A DNA stretch of 64,000 bases, taken from an uncultured Collinsella sp. (GTDB taxonomy: Bacteria > Actinomycetota > Coriobacteriia > Coriobacteriales > Coriobacteriaceae). Positions within the stretch are counted from its first letter, which is position 1. Each line of letters begins with the position of its first letter. This document shows positions 15,354 through 24,328 of this stretch, in pieces. The stretch covers positions 12,314 through 76,313 of the forward strand of contig UQIG01000009.1 of NCBI GenBank assembly GCA_900541135.1. The letters run 5' to 3'. Under the pieces are notes generated by a model that saw only the letters and a list, made by a program, of their open reading frames with translations, was not told the DNA's origin and ran no database searches. Made by a program: the position numbers and the translations under genes.

Positions 15354-15998
15354 ATGGCTCGCAAAATTACCAAGCGTCAGCAGCAAATTTACGACTTCAT
15401 CAAGGAATATCAGCAGGAGAAGGGTTATCCGCCCAGCGTGCGCGAGATGGCTTCTGCCGTGGGCCTTTCCTCCCCCAGCACCGTGCACGCCCATCTATCT
15501 GCCCTGGAGGCGCGCGGGCTACTCAAGCGCGATGCCACCAAACCGCGCGCTCTGGAACTCTTTAACGAGGACGGTTCCTCTGTCTCAATTTCTAAATCTG
15601 ACGAGACCACCGCACCTCGCGGAACGGTCTCACTACCGCTCGTTGGTCGCGTCGCGGCTGGGATTCCCATTCTGGCCGAGCAGAATATCGAAGACACATT
15701 TACTATCCCGACCGAAATCGCCACTGATCAGGGTTCCTTTATCCTTGAGGTGCATGGGAGCTCAATGATCAATGTCGGTATCTTCAATGGCGATTACATC
15801 ATCGTCCGTGAACAAAAGAGTGCCATGAACGGCGAAATTGTCGTGGCTATGATTGATGGTTCAGCGACCGTCAAGACGTTCTACAAGGAGCAGGGACGCG
15901 TACGCCTGCAGCCTGAGAATGACACCATGGAGCCTATCTATGCAACGAATCCCGTTATCTTGGGCAAAGTCGTCGGCTTGATGCGCCGGTTCTCGTAA
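15354..15998 (+). CDS. lexA: LexA repressor of the SOS response
   Basis: A 214-residue repressor. The N-terminal winged helix (residues 1-65, ending in STVHAHLSALEARGLLKR) binds SOS boxes. Self-cleavage features are the Ala102-Gly103 bond in RVAAGIP, Ser137 in HGSSM and Lys174 in ATVKTF. I chose ATG 15354 because AGAGAGGA is about 8 bases upstream and MARKITKRQQQIYDFI is the normal LexA start; an ATG at 15333 is an alternative. Three SOS boxes upstream indicate autoregulation. RecA, which triggers cleavage, is encoded at 24.3-25.5 kb and has its own box. Confidence 0.96.
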   Translation: MARKITKRQQQIYDFIKEYQQEKGYPPSVREMASAVGLSSPSTVHAHLSALEARGLLKRDATKPRALELFNEDGSSVSISKSDETTAPRGTVSLPLVGRVAAGIPILAEQNIEDTFTIPTEIATDQGSFILEVHGSSMINVGIFNGDYIIVREQKSAMNGEIVVAMIDGSATVKTFYKEQGRVRLQPENDTMEPIYATNPVILGKVVGLMRRFS

Positions 15999-16702
15999 TG
16001 CAAAAACGCATCACCATCTTTGATACCGTCCGCGGGCTTACGATGATTTCAATGGCAGGTTTTCACGCTTGCTACGATCTTGCCTACCTGTACGACTGGG
16101 ATATGCCCTGGTTTACCCAGACTGTCTTTCAAGACATCTGGCGCGCCAGCATCAGCTGGGTATTTTTGTTTATCGCGGGTTGGATGTGCACCCTTTCGCG
16201 CAACAATATCAAACGTGCCGCCAAATACGCCTTAGCAGCACTCGTCGTCTGGTTGGCAACAACACTTGTCTCAGTTGACGATTCTGTTAATTTTGGCATC
16301 ATCTACTGCATGGCCGCATGTACCGGCATCGTGGCGTTGACCGATCCCGTCCTTAAGAAGATATCGGCGAGATGGGGCATGTCCCTATGCCTTTTGTTGT
16401 TTGCCCTCACCTGGAGCATCCCCAAAACGATCTACCCTGTCCCCTACCTGGCGTGGCTGGGATTTCCGAGCCCTGGGTTTGTCTCAGGTGATTACTACCC
16501 CATCATCCCGTTTTTCTTTATGTATCTTGCAGGATACTTCGCCGCACACATAGCGAAGGGAATCGATAAGACCGTCCCTAGCTGGGCCTACGCCAATCCC
16601 ATCCCGGCGCTCGCCAGCCTTGGACGTCACGCACTCCCCTTTTATCTACTGCATCAGCCCATTATTCTGGGCTTTTTGGAGCTCGTCTACTCGGTGCGAT
16701 AA
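15998..16702 (+). CDS. DUF1624 (heparan-alpha-glucosaminide N-acetyltransferase-like) membrane protein
   Basis: A 234-residue integral membrane protein with about seven hydrophobic segments. The N-terminal RITIFDTVRGLTMISMAGFHACYDL is characteristic of the DUF1624/YeiB-related acyltransferase-like family. The substrate is unknown. Its ATG overlaps the lexA stop (TAATG), so it could be co-induced by DNA damage, although nothing else ties it to SOS. Its 3' end overlaps the convergent hflX by 16 bases. Confidence 0.8.
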   Translation: MQKRITIFDTVRGLTMISMAGFHACYDLAYLYDWDMPWFTQTVFQDIWRASISWVFLFIAGWMCTLSRNNIKRAAKYALAALVVWLATTLVSVDDSVNFGIIYCMAACTGIVALTDPVLKKISARWGMSLCLLLFALTWSIPKTIYPVPYLAWLGFPSPGFVSGDYYPIIPFFFMYLAGYFAAHIAKGIDKTVPSWAYANPIPALASLGRHALPFYLLHQPIILGFLELVYSVR

Positions 16703-17976
16703 CGCTTGAGCCGCGGCGCGATACGAGCCGGCAGCTTCGCAACAATACGAACGCCGCCCTCAAGATATTCCTCGTGCAAAAGGGTTCCCTGTTCATGCAC
16801 CAGCGTGATGAGGGCGCCCTCGCGATACGGGATTTCAGCGGAGAGCAACACATCGGTGGCAGCCGCCTCGCGAGCAATACGGTCGACGAGATCGTCGAGT
16901 CCCTCGCCCGTCTGGGCCGAGAACAGCACGGCCTCGGGATAGCGACGACGGAAACTCAATCGATCAACGCTATCGAGAAGATCGATTTTATTGAACACCG
17001 TAAGCGTCAAACGCTCGCCGGCACCGATCTCGTCAAGAACGCGATCGACTGCCTCGAGCTGGCGCTCGTAGTCCTCGTCAGAGGCATCCACAACTTTAAG
17101 GATCAGATCGGCACCAAGAACCTCAGACAGCGTGGACTTAAAGGCATCAACGAGACCATGCGGTAGCTTTTGAATAAAGCCAACAGTATCGGTAATCGTC
17201 ATGCCACGACCGCCGGGCAGGCGATACGAACGCGTCGTCGGGTCGAGCGTAGCAAACAGCTTGTCCTGCGAAAGCACCGTAGATCCGGTCAGACGATTGA
17301 GCAACGACGATTTACCCGCATTGGTATAACCGGCTAACGCGACGCGAAACGCCGGTGACTCAATGCGGCTCTTGGATTGAACATCGCGACGCTGTTCAAC
17401 CTGCTTGAGCTCACGACGAAGCGCAGCGATCTTATTACGAATGAGGCGACGGTCGACCTCGAGCTGACTTTCGCCCTGACCAAAGCGTGAGCCGATGCCG
17501 CCGCGCGTCTGTTCCTTGGCGAGATGGCTCCACATGCCACGCAGACGAGGCAACAGATATTGAAGCTGTGCCAGCTGTACCTGTAGGCGTCCCTCACGCG
17601 TCTGAGCATGCAGGCCAAAAATATCCAAGATCAGTGCCGTACGATCGATAATCTTTACCGGCTCGCCCACGGCTTTCTCCAAATAGGATTGCTGCGAGGG
17701 CGTCAGGTCGTCGTCAAAAATAACGACATCGGCATCCATGCGATGCACCAGGCCGCACAGCTCTTCAACCTTACCGGAACCGATAAACGATTTAGGATAC
17801 GGCTTTACCAAACGCTGTGACAAGCGTGCCGCGCACTGGGCACCAGCCGTGTGGGTAAGACGCTCCAGCTCATCAAGCGAGCGATCGAGCGGCCATGCAT
17901 TGTCGCGCCACTCAACACCAACTAATATGGCACGCTCGGGCTCGGGTGCCGTGGGAACAAGGGGGAAACGGGCCAT
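16687..17976 (-). CDS. hflX: GTPase HflX
   Basis: A 429-residue ribosome-associated GTPase. The N-terminal HflX domain includes SGKVEEL and FDDDLTPSQQ, and the glycine-rich GIGSRFGQGESQLEVDRR follows near residue 165. The G domain begins near residue 214 with G1 GYTNAGKSS, then G3 DTVGFI and G4 NKID. HflX splits stalled or heat-damaged ribosomes. It starts with ATG overlapping the miaA stop by one base, giving the common miaB-miaA-hflX order. Confidence 0.95.
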   Translation of the reverse strand: MARFPLVPTAPEPERAILVGVEWRDNAWPLDRSLDELERLTHTAGAQCAARLSQRLVKPYPKSFIGSGKVEELCGLVHRMDADVVIFDDDLTPSQQSYLEKAVGEPVKIIDRTALILDIFGLHAQTREGRLQVQLAQLQYLLPRLRGMWSHLAKEQTRGGIGSRFGQGESQLEVDRRLIRNKIAALRRELKQVEQRRDVQSKSRIESPAFRVALAGYTNAGKSSLLNRLTGSTVLSQDKLFATLDPTTRSYRLPGGRGMTITDTVGFIQKLPHGLVDAFKSTLSEVLGADLILKVVDASDEDYERQLEAVDRVLDEIGAGERLTLTVFNKIDLLDSVDRLSFRRRYPEAVLFSAQTGEGLDDLVDRIAREAAATDVLLSAEIPYREGALITLVHEQGTLLHEEYLEGGVRIVAKLPARIAPRLKRYRTE

Positions 17977-18914
17977 TAGGCAGCCTCAATACGATGCAGG
18001 ATGTCCTCAACGACCTCATCGATCGTAAACTCGTCCATATCAAACCACACGATACGGTCATCGCGCTTAAACCACGAAAGCTGACGTTTGGCATAGCGAC
18101 GCGAACGCATCTTGATGAGTTCGCGAGCCTCATCCATAGAAATCACGCCATTGAAAGCATCAATGATCTCTTTATAGCCAATTGCCTGCATCGAAGTCAG
18201 GGCATCTCCCAGCCCCTGGTCCATAAGACCGCGAACCTCAACGACAAGACCCTGCTCAAACATCAGATCGACGCGCAGGTTAATGCGCTCGTAGAGCACC
18301 TCGCGATTACGCGTCAGACCAAACCATAGAGCATGATAATGCTCGCGCGGAACACTAAACTGACTTTTTTGCTGTGCATAGGAAATACCATCATCATGCA
18401 TCTCGAGCGCACGAATCACACGGCGCACATTATGGGGATGAATAACAGCAGCCGATTCTGGGTCGCGCTCGGCAAGCAGGGCATGCAGCTCTTCCTCGCC
18501 AATACGCTCGGCAAGCTCCTGATAGCCCATACGACGATCGTCCTCAAGTTCACCCGAGGGAAAGTCCATCTCATCGAGGGCGGCCTTGAGATACAGCCCC
18601 GTACCTCCGCAAAAAACCGGCAGGCAACCCGAACCAAGGAGACGTTCAACATGCGCGCGAGCGTCAGCCTGATAAAGCGCAGCAGAATATGCCACACCCG
18701 GCTCTACAATGTCGACGAGACGCAGCGGCACCGTACACTCATCGGGCGCCATCTTTGCGGTACCGATGTCCATGCCGCGATAGATTTGCATCGCATCGCA
18801 CGACAGCACTTCGGACGAAAGACGAGCTGCCAAACGGTCGGCAACATCACTCTTACCAACCGCCGTCGGACCGACGATCGCAACGGCGGAAAGTCCTGCC
18901 CTGGGAGAAACCAT
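17976..18914 (-). CDS. miaA: tRNA dimethylallyltransferase
   Basis: A 312-residue enzyme adding an isopentenyl group to A37 of tRNAs that read U-starting codons. The P-loop GPTAVGKS is at residues 15-22, with the substrate motifs SCDAMQIYRGMDIGTAK and FCGGTGLY, and the RRYAKRQLSWF motif near residue 275. MiaB, encoded just upstream, acts on its product. The start overlaps the miaB stop (TAATG). Confidence 0.96.
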   Translation of the reverse strand: MVSPRAGLSAVAIVGPTAVGKSDVADRLAARLSSEVLSCDAMQIYRGMDIGTAKMAPDECTVPLRLVDIVEPGVAYSAALYQADARAHVERLLGSGCLPVFCGGTGLYLKAALDEMDFPSGELEDDRRMGYQELAERIGEEELHALLAERDPESAAVIHPHNVRRVIRALEMHDDGISYAQQKSQFSVPREHYHALWFGLTRNREVLYERINLRVDLMFEQGLVVEVRGLMDQGLGDALTSMQAIGYKEIIDAFNGVISMDEARELIKMRSRRYAKRQLSWFKRDDRIVWFDMDEFTIDEVVEDILHRIEAA

Positions 18915-20290
18915 TAGCGCGGCTCGCCCACAACGGAGCCGGACAAATACCAGGTCTTGGCAACGTCAACGTCAACATCAACGATCTTGCCAACAAGCTG
19001 ATCGATGCTGTAACCCTCGGGGATAGGCGCATGCACGGTCTGATTCTTGGGACTCTTGCCCAGCAGGACCGCGTCGTTCTTTTTACTCGTTCCCTCAATG
19101 AGCGCCGGCACCACAGTATGAAGCTCACCCTGGTTATACTCGTGTGCCGTAGTCTCGATAACCTTAACCAGGCGGTTGAAACGCTCGAGAATAACCTCAT
19201 GCGGCGTAGGATCGTCAATCTCTGCGGCCGGGGTACCGGCGCGCTTGGAATAGATGAAGGTATAGGCCTGAGCATAGCGGACCGTCTCGGCAAGTGAGAG
19301 CGTCTGCTCAAAGTCCTCTTCAGTCTCGCCCGGGAAGCCAACGATAATATCGGTCGAGAGCGCGATATCGGGCATGCGGTTGCGAATGCGATCGACCAGG
19401 CCCAGATAGTCCTCGCGTGTATAACGGCGATTCATCTCTTTGAGGATACGCGTGGAGCCCGACTGAACGGCCAAGTGAAGCTGCGGCATGACGGCGGGCG
19501 TCTCGGCCATGGCGTCGATGGTCTCGGGCAGCAGATCCTTAGGATGAGAAGAGGTAAAGAAGATGCGCTCCACACCCGTATCACCCACGGCACGCAGCAG
19601 ATCGGCAAAACGCGGCTTGCCAAACAGATCGCGACCATATGAGTTAACGTTTTGGCCCAGCAGCGTAATCTCGCGCACGCCCTGGCGCACCAAACCGGTC
19701 ACCTCGTCGACAATTTCCTCGAAGGGGCGGCTCTTTTCGCGACCGCGCACGTACGGCACGATGCAATAGGTACAGAAATTATTGCAGCCCGTCATAATGG
19801 GCACCCAGGCGTGATACTGGGTCTCGCGATGCCACGGCATGCTCATGGCATCCGTATCCTCATGCTCATTGGTGCGGATATGACGCTTGCCATCAAGGAA
19901 CGCCTCGGCAATGAGCTCGGCCACATGTGCGATGGAATGCGTACCAAAGATGACATTGACGTTATCGACGTTGGTGAGCAGGCCCTCGCCATCGCGCTGC
20001 GCGATGCAACCACCAACGGCAACCACACGCTTGCCCGAGGGTGAGGGCGGGAGGCTCTTACAAGAGTTGCACTGACCGTACAGGCGAGTATCGGCGGCCT
20101 CGCGCACGCAGCATGTCATGAAGACAACAATATCGGCATGCTCGGGATCGAGCGCCATGAGGCAACCATACGAATCGAGCAGACCGCTCACGCGCTCAGA
20201 GTCGTGCTGATTCATCTGGCAGCCAAAGGTGCGGATAAAGTAGGTTTTACCGGCAAGAATATCGCGTACGGAACGCTGGTCCATGTGCAT
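18914..20290 (-). CDS. miaB: tRNA-2-methylthio-N6-dimethylallyladenosine synthase
   Basis: A 458-residue radical SAM methylthiotransferase converting i6A37 to ms2i6A37. It has an N-terminal UPF0004 domain with three cluster-ligand cysteines (TFGCQMN, CCVRE, GGCIAQRDG), then the radical SAM motif CNNFCTYCIVP near residue 148-158, and a TRAM domain at the end. The start ATG 20290 has a weak ribosome site (CTAAC region), and a run of nine G residues lies 18 bases upstream. Confidence 0.95.
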   Translation of the reverse strand: MHMDQRSVRDILAGKTYFIRTFGCQMNQHDSERVSGLLDSYGCLMALDPEHADIVVFMTCCVREAADTRLYGQCNSCKSLPPSPSGKRVVAVGGCIAQRDGEGLLTNVDNVNVIFGTHSIAHVAELIAEAFLDGKRHIRTNEHEDTDAMSMPWHRETQYHAWVPIMTGCNNFCTYCIVPYVRGREKSRPFEEIVDEVTGLVRQGVREITLLGQNVNSYGRDLFGKPRFADLLRAVGDTGVERIFFTSSHPKDLLPETIDAMAETPAVMPQLHLAVQSGSTRILKEMNRRYTREDYLGLVDRIRNRMPDIALSTDIIVGFPGETEEDFEQTLSLAETVRYAQAYTFIYSKRAGTPAAEIDDPTPHEVILERFNRLVKVIETTAHEYNQGELHTVVPALIEGTSKKNDAVLLGKSPKNQTVHAPIPEGYSIDQLVGKIVDVDVDVAKTWYLSGSVVGEPR

Positions 20291-20308
20291 AAGTCCTAAC
20301 GATGGAGA

Positions 20309-20317
20309 GGGGGGGGG
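20309..20317. repeat. Homopolymer of nine G residues
   Basis: A G9 tract (C9 on the coding strand) in the 47-bp gap between spoVS and miaB, within what would be the miaB leader. Confidence 0.6.
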
Positions 20318-20337
20318 CGAATCGAGGCAAGCAGAAG

Positions 20338-20655
20338 CTATGCCACAGGCTTAACATCATCCATGACGACGTTATCCATAGCAGCTCGATTGATCTGGTG
20401 AACGTAAATAGAAAGACGGATGGCCGTGCGCGACTCCCCATTAATGAGGATGTCGGAGAACACGGGCGCGCAGGAAATATCAAACCCGGTTGGAATCAAA
20501 AAACCGCGCGCAATAGCCACGGCCTTTATGGCCTGGTTGACCGCACCGGCGCCGACACACTGAATGTTGACGGGCACACCATCCTTGACCATGCCGGCGA
20601 TGGCGCCGGCAACGGACGCGGGCGATGATTTGCTTGATACCTTCAGGCAATCCAT
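20338..20655 (-). CDS. spoVS: Stage V sporulation protein S homologue
   Basis: A 105-residue protein. The sequence MDCLKVSSKSSPASVAGAIAG...GAGAVNQAIKAVAIARGFL matches the SpoVS/Alba-like family, a small nucleic-acid-binding fold found also in bacteria that do not sporulate. AGGAG 7 bases upstream decides ATG 20655 over a longer frame. Its position downstream of rny is the same as in Bacillus (rny-ymdB-spoVS). Its function outside sporulation is unclear; a carboxy-terminal extension of about 18 residues goes past the usual 86. Confidence 0.88.
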   Translation of the reverse strand: MDCLKVSSKSSPASVAGAIAGMVKDGVPVNIQCVGAGAVNQAIKAVAIARGFLIPTGFDISCAPVFSDILINGESRTAIRLSIYVHQINRAAMDNVVMDDVKPVA

Positions 20656-20706
20656 GAAGAAACTCCTGCGTTTAAAAGTACGTTTTAACTGCAATAACTG
20701 TATCGT

Positions 20707-20722
20707 ACCGAGTGGACTCGGT
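20707..20722. promoter_or_regulatory. Short dyad between the GHKL gene and spoVS
   Basis: Perfect 7-bp arms ACCGAGT/ACTCGGT with a 2-nt spacer, 8 bases after the GHKL stop. It could be an operator for spoVS, since TACGAT follows on the minus strand, or a processing hairpin. There is no T tail. Confidence 0.35.
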
Positions 20723-20729
20723 AAAGGCA

Positions 20730-21815
20730 CTATTCCTCTTTGGCAAGATCGAAGGTCACGGTGATTCGATCACGCGAAACGCGAATCTTTGGGTCGCCGC
20801 AAAGGTTGAGATAGTACCGGGCAGCAAGGTCATTAAAGTCACGCTCCACAGCACGCGAAAACTGTGCCATGTCATCCTTGGCAATACGTAGCCCGCGACG
20901 ATCCTTCGCGAGATCGACAGGAGCCGGCGCATGCGAGGACGAATCACGCTCGCGCAGCAGACGCGCGGTCACACCGCGAACGGGCTTAATCTGCCCTGCC
21001 AAAATGCGATGAGCCGTGCGCTCGGACATCTCAAGACCCAAACCCGAACAGATACGGATAAAGTCCTCGGCATCAGAGGCAAGGCCTAAACGATCGACAA
21101 CCGGAAGCTCGCTCTCGTCATCAATGAACAGGAGACGCGACGTATCGAGCTGACTTGACGCCTGAGCATAAAGGGTCGCGGCAATCTCAGACGGAGAACC
21201 AAGATAGACATCGCAACCACGCAACTCCTCGAGCGCAAACTCACAAGCAGCGCGAATAATATTATGCGGACCGCGAGCACAGACATAACGCCCGTCCTCA
21301 TCCTTGACGGCCTGGGGCCAGCTTGACTGATCGGCACGCTCACTGAGGCGGTCGGCCGCAACGCTCACCTTAAAGGCCGAGCCAAGGTCGACACCAGACG
21401 TGACCACGCGGGCCTCGTCGGTGTTCTGCTTGATCGAAAACAATGCCATGCCACGACCGTGAACGCCCCAACGGTCCATCTTCATGCTCTCGAGCTTGGA
21501 GGTAACACGGGCATCGAAGATTCGCTCTTGCATATCCTGCGGAACGCCCGAACCGTTATCCAAAAAGACAAGCGTGCGGACGCCATCTTCCTTAGTCGTG
21601 GCGAGATAGACTTTGTCGGCGCCGGCATCGCGAGCATTACGGAGCATTTCGATGACGATATCCTCGACATGCTGAATGTCGTGCTTTGCCTGGCGCCGCT
21701 CGGCCTCCGAAACGCGGAGGCGGACATACCCCTCGCCAAGGTTCTCCTCGACGCGAAGGTTGCCCTCCCCCGACATCGACGCGATAAATGAGATGAGCTC
21801 GTTCGCGTCGCTCAT
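20730..21815 (-). CDS. GHKL-type ATP-binding protein of unknown function
   Basis: A 361-residue protein with the Bergerat ATP-binding fold: N-box EMLRNARDAGA (Glu56-Asp63), DNGSG at 86-90, and the lid GVHGRGMALF at 117-126. It lacks a histidine kinase phospho-acceptor domain, and the fold is close to Hsp90/MutL/Topo VI-type ATPases. The C-terminal half is unfamiliar to me. It starts 1 base after the rny stop and precedes spoVS, the slot held by the YmdB phosphodiesterase in Bacillus. A role with RNase Y or in DNA metabolism is possible but only inferred. Confidence 0.8.
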   Translation of the reverse strand: MSDANELISFIASMSGEGNLRVEENLGEGYVRLRVSEAERRQAKHDIQHVEDIVIEMLRNARDAGADKVYLATTKEDGVRTLVFLDNGSGVPQDMQERIFDARVTSKLESMKMDRWGVHGRGMALFSIKQNTDEARVVTSGVDLGSAFKVSVAADRLSERADQSSWPQAVKDEDGRYVCARGPHNIIRAACEFALEELRGCDVYLGSPSEIAATLYAQASSQLDTSRLLFIDDESELPVVDRLGLASDAEDFIRICSGLGLEMSERTAHRILAGQIKPVRGVTARLLRERDSSSHAPAPVDLAKDRRGLRIAKDDMAQFSRAVERDFNDLAARYYLNLCGDPKIRVSRDRITVTFDLAKEE

Positions 21816-21816
21816 G

Positions 21817-23373
21817 TTATTTAGCGATATCGACAGCGCGGCTCTCGCGAATCACGACGACGCGCACCTGACCGGGATACTCCATCTCTTCCTCGATCTG
21901 ATGGGCGATATCGTGAGCCAGGACCGTGGACTGGGCATCGGAGATCTTGTCCGGCTGAACCATGACGTGGACCTCGCGACCGGCCTGCATGGCATAGGTA
22001 CGCTCGACGCCGTCATGGGAGTTGGCAATCTCCTCGAGCTTCTCAAGACGCTTGATGTAGTTCTCGGCAGACTCGCGACGGGCACCGGGGCGAGAGGCAG
22101 AGACAGCATCGGCGGCCTGTACCAGGACATCGAGCACCGTGTTGGGATCGACATCGGCATGGTGAGCCTCGATAGCGTGGACGATAACGGGCTTCTCACC
22201 ATAACGGCGGGCAAGCTCGGCGCCGATGACGGCATGCGGGCCCTCGACGTCGTGGTCGATTGCCTTGCCCAGGTCGTGCAGCAGGCCGGCGCGCTTGGCG
22301 GTCACAACGTCAAGGCCAAGCTCGGAAGCCATCACGCCGCACAGGTCAGAGACTTCGAGGGAGTGCTGAAGCACGTTCTGACCAAACGAGGTACGGTAGC
22401 GCAGGGCACCAAGGGTCTTGACGATCTCGGGGTGCAGGTCGTGGATGCCGGTATCGAAGGCAGCCTGCTCGCCAGCCTCGCGCACGCGCTGCTGAACCAG
22501 GTCGGCAGCCTTGTGATACATCTCCTCGATGCGGGCGGGGTGAATGCGGCCGTCGGCGATGAGGTTCTCGAGGGCAACACGGGCGGTCTCACGACGGACC
22601 GGGTCGAAGCTCGAAAGAACGACGGTCTCAGGCGTGTCGTCGATCACGAGGTTGACGCCGGAAACCTGCTCGAAGGTCCGGATGTTGCGACCCTCGCGAC
22701 CGATGATACGGCCCTTGAGGTCATCAGAGGGAATGTGCACGGAGGTAACGGTGACCTCGGCTGTGTGGTCGGCAGCGCAGCGCTGAATCGCCAGGGACAG
22801 AATCTCCTGGGCGGTCTTGTGGCACTCGGCGCGAACCTGCTGCTCGGACTCGCGAATGATCGTGGCAGCCTCGTGTGTGACCTCGCCGCGAACCTTATCG
22901 AGGAGCTCCTTGTGGGCGTCCTCGCTGGTAAGGTCGGCAATACGCTCGAGCTCGGAGGTCTGCTTGGCGCAGAGCTCCTCAAGCTCGCGGGAGCGCTTCT
23001 CGACCTGACCGGCCTGGCTGGACAGCTGGTGCTCACGCTTGTCGAGAGCGTCGTTTCGGCGATCGAGGGACTCCTCGCGCTGCATCACACGGTTCTCGAG
23101 CGTACGAATCTCGCTCTTACGCTGCTTGTCCTCGGCCTCGGCGGCCTGCTTGTTCTTGATGATCTCCTCTTTAGCCTCGAGCAGAGCCTCTTTTTTGAGG
23201 GTCTCGGCCTGACGCTTGGCATCACCGATCAGGGACTCAGCCTGTGCGTGTGCCGACTGGATCTTTTCGTCGGCCTCGTGAAGACTACCCTGCTTGGCGG
23301 TGCGCATGTAGGCAATGGCGGCGATGGCACCCAAAACGATGCCAACGAACGCTGCGATGATAGGCATGCTCAC
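21817..23373 (-). CDS. rny: Ribonuclease Y
   Basis: A 518-residue membrane-anchored endoribonuclease initiating mRNA decay. Residues 1-24 form the N-terminal membrane anchor, followed by a long coiled coil (about 25-190), a KH domain with GRIIGREGRNIRTFE near residue 219 and an HD domain with the metal-binding HDLGKA near residue 368. GGAG lies 7 bases before ATG 23373. A consensus promoter sits 161 bases upstream. With RNase J and PNPase also encoded here, the window holds most of the Gram-positive mRNA decay machinery. Confidence 0.96.
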   Translation of the reverse strand: MSMPIIAAFVGIVLGAIAAIAYMRTAKQGSLHEADEKIQSAHAQAESLIGDAKRQAETLKKEALLEAKEEIIKNKQAAEAEDKQRKSEIRTLENRVMQREESLDRRNDALDKREHQLSSQAGQVEKRSRELEELCAKQTSELERIADLTSEDAHKELLDKVRGEVTHEAATIIRESEQQVRAECHKTAQEILSLAIQRCAADHTAEVTVTSVHIPSDDLKGRIIGREGRNIRTFEQVSGVNLVIDDTPETVVLSSFDPVRRETARVALENLIADGRIHPARIEEMYHKAADLVQQRVREAGEQAAFDTGIHDLHPEIVKTLGALRYRTSFGQNVLQHSLEVSDLCGVMASELGLDVVTAKRAGLLHDLGKAIDHDVEGPHAVIGAELARRYGEKPVIVHAIEAHHADVDPNTVLDVLVQAADAVSASRPGARRESAENYIKRLEKLEEIANSHDGVERTYAMQAGREVHVMVQPDKISDAQSTVLAHDIAHQIEEEMEYPGQVRVVVIRESRAVDIAK

Positions 23374-23533
23374 TCCTTTTTATGGATTCGTTACACAACA
23401 AAGCGAACCGTCCTTACGAACGGCTCGCGACATTTGAGTAATATGGGCGCAGCTTATGCGGGTCGGATACAGATAAACATATAAACAAACTCATCACAGA
23501 TGAGCACATATCACAAAGCAAATGACAGTGTTT

Positions 23534-23562
23534 ATCGTACGTTGAACCACAACAACTGTCAA
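23534..23562 (-). promoter_or_regulatory. Promoter of rny
   Basis: On the minus strand a perfect -35 TTGACA (23557-23562) and -10 TACGAT (23534-23539) at 17-bp spacing. This gives a leader of about 155 nt, which contains a GC-rich dyad near 23407-23431. Confidence 0.7.
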
Positions 23563-23624
23563 ATAAATGGCCCCGGCACGGTGGCTAAAACGCGGTGAAC
23601 GGCAGGGCCACAAAACGCATACGC

Positions 23625-24317
23625 CTAAACCGCACATTCCTCGCGTTCGGCATCGAGACGTGCCTTAACGGCATCGGCGGCGATGTGATACGAGAAGCCT
23701 TTGCCCATCAAAAACCGAACCAGTTTTTCGAATCCGCGCGTCTCTGGAACACGTCGCTTGGCGAGCAGGGCTGACGCACGCGCCAAATCGTCTTCGACGG
23801 CAAAATATTCCTCGGGATAACCGGGAATGTCATCGAGCACGACATGACGGCGCTTGAGCTCGGTCTCGATTTTGCGCTGTCCCCAACCGCGCCGCTTGCG
23901 CTCCTCGATAAAGTACGAGCAAAAGCGGTTCTCGTCTAAAAAGTGATACTCGGTGGCGCGCTCGACGGCGAAATCGATCGCGGGCTGGTGAAAGCCGTAG
24001 CGAGCCAGCTTGTCACGGACCTCACCCGTCGCATGGTCGCGGCGCGATAACATCTCGGTCACCATGGTAAGTGCACATTTACGCTCGATGAGCTGCACCG
24101 CCTCACGAAAGTTGTCCCAATCACAGGGCAGATCGAGGCGATTTTTGACATACAGGCGCGCGACCCGCACGGGAATCCAAATGGACCGCTCAAAACCGCC
24201 CTCAAGCTCACAATCGATATGTGCGCAAGGCTTTTTGGACGCATACCCGCTCGAGAACGAGGAGGCCGCCTTCTTATTGGGAAAGACGACCGTGGCCTCG
24301 GTCACCGTATACGACAT
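23625..24317 (-). CDS. recX: Regulatory protein RecX
   Basis: A 230-residue RecX-family protein that modulates RecA filaments. The three-helix RecX repeats are seen from about residue 80 (ALTMVTEMLSRRDHATGEVRDKLARYG, DENRFCSYFIEERKRRGWGQRKIETELKRR). It starts 11 bases after the recA stop and is probably co-transcribed and SOS-induced with it. The N-terminal 70 residues are longer than in E. coli RecX, as in many Gram-positives. Confidence 0.9.
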   Translation of the reverse strand: MSYTVTEATVVFPNKKAASSFSSGYASKKPCAHIDCELEGGFERSIWIPVRVARLYVKNRLDLPCDWDNFREAVQLIERKCALTMVTEMLSRRDHATGEVRDKLARYGFHQPAIDFAVERATEYHFLDENRFCSYFIEERKRRGWGQRKIETELKRRHVVLDDIPGYPEEYFAVEDDLARASALLAKRRVPETRGFEKLVRFLMGKGFSYHIAADAVKARLDAEREECAV

Positions 24318-24328
24318 GAGCGTAACCG

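Noticed and set aside
20338..20655. spoVS as evidence for sporulation
   Set aside because: SpoVS homologues occur in many non-sporulating bacteria and no other sporulation gene is present.
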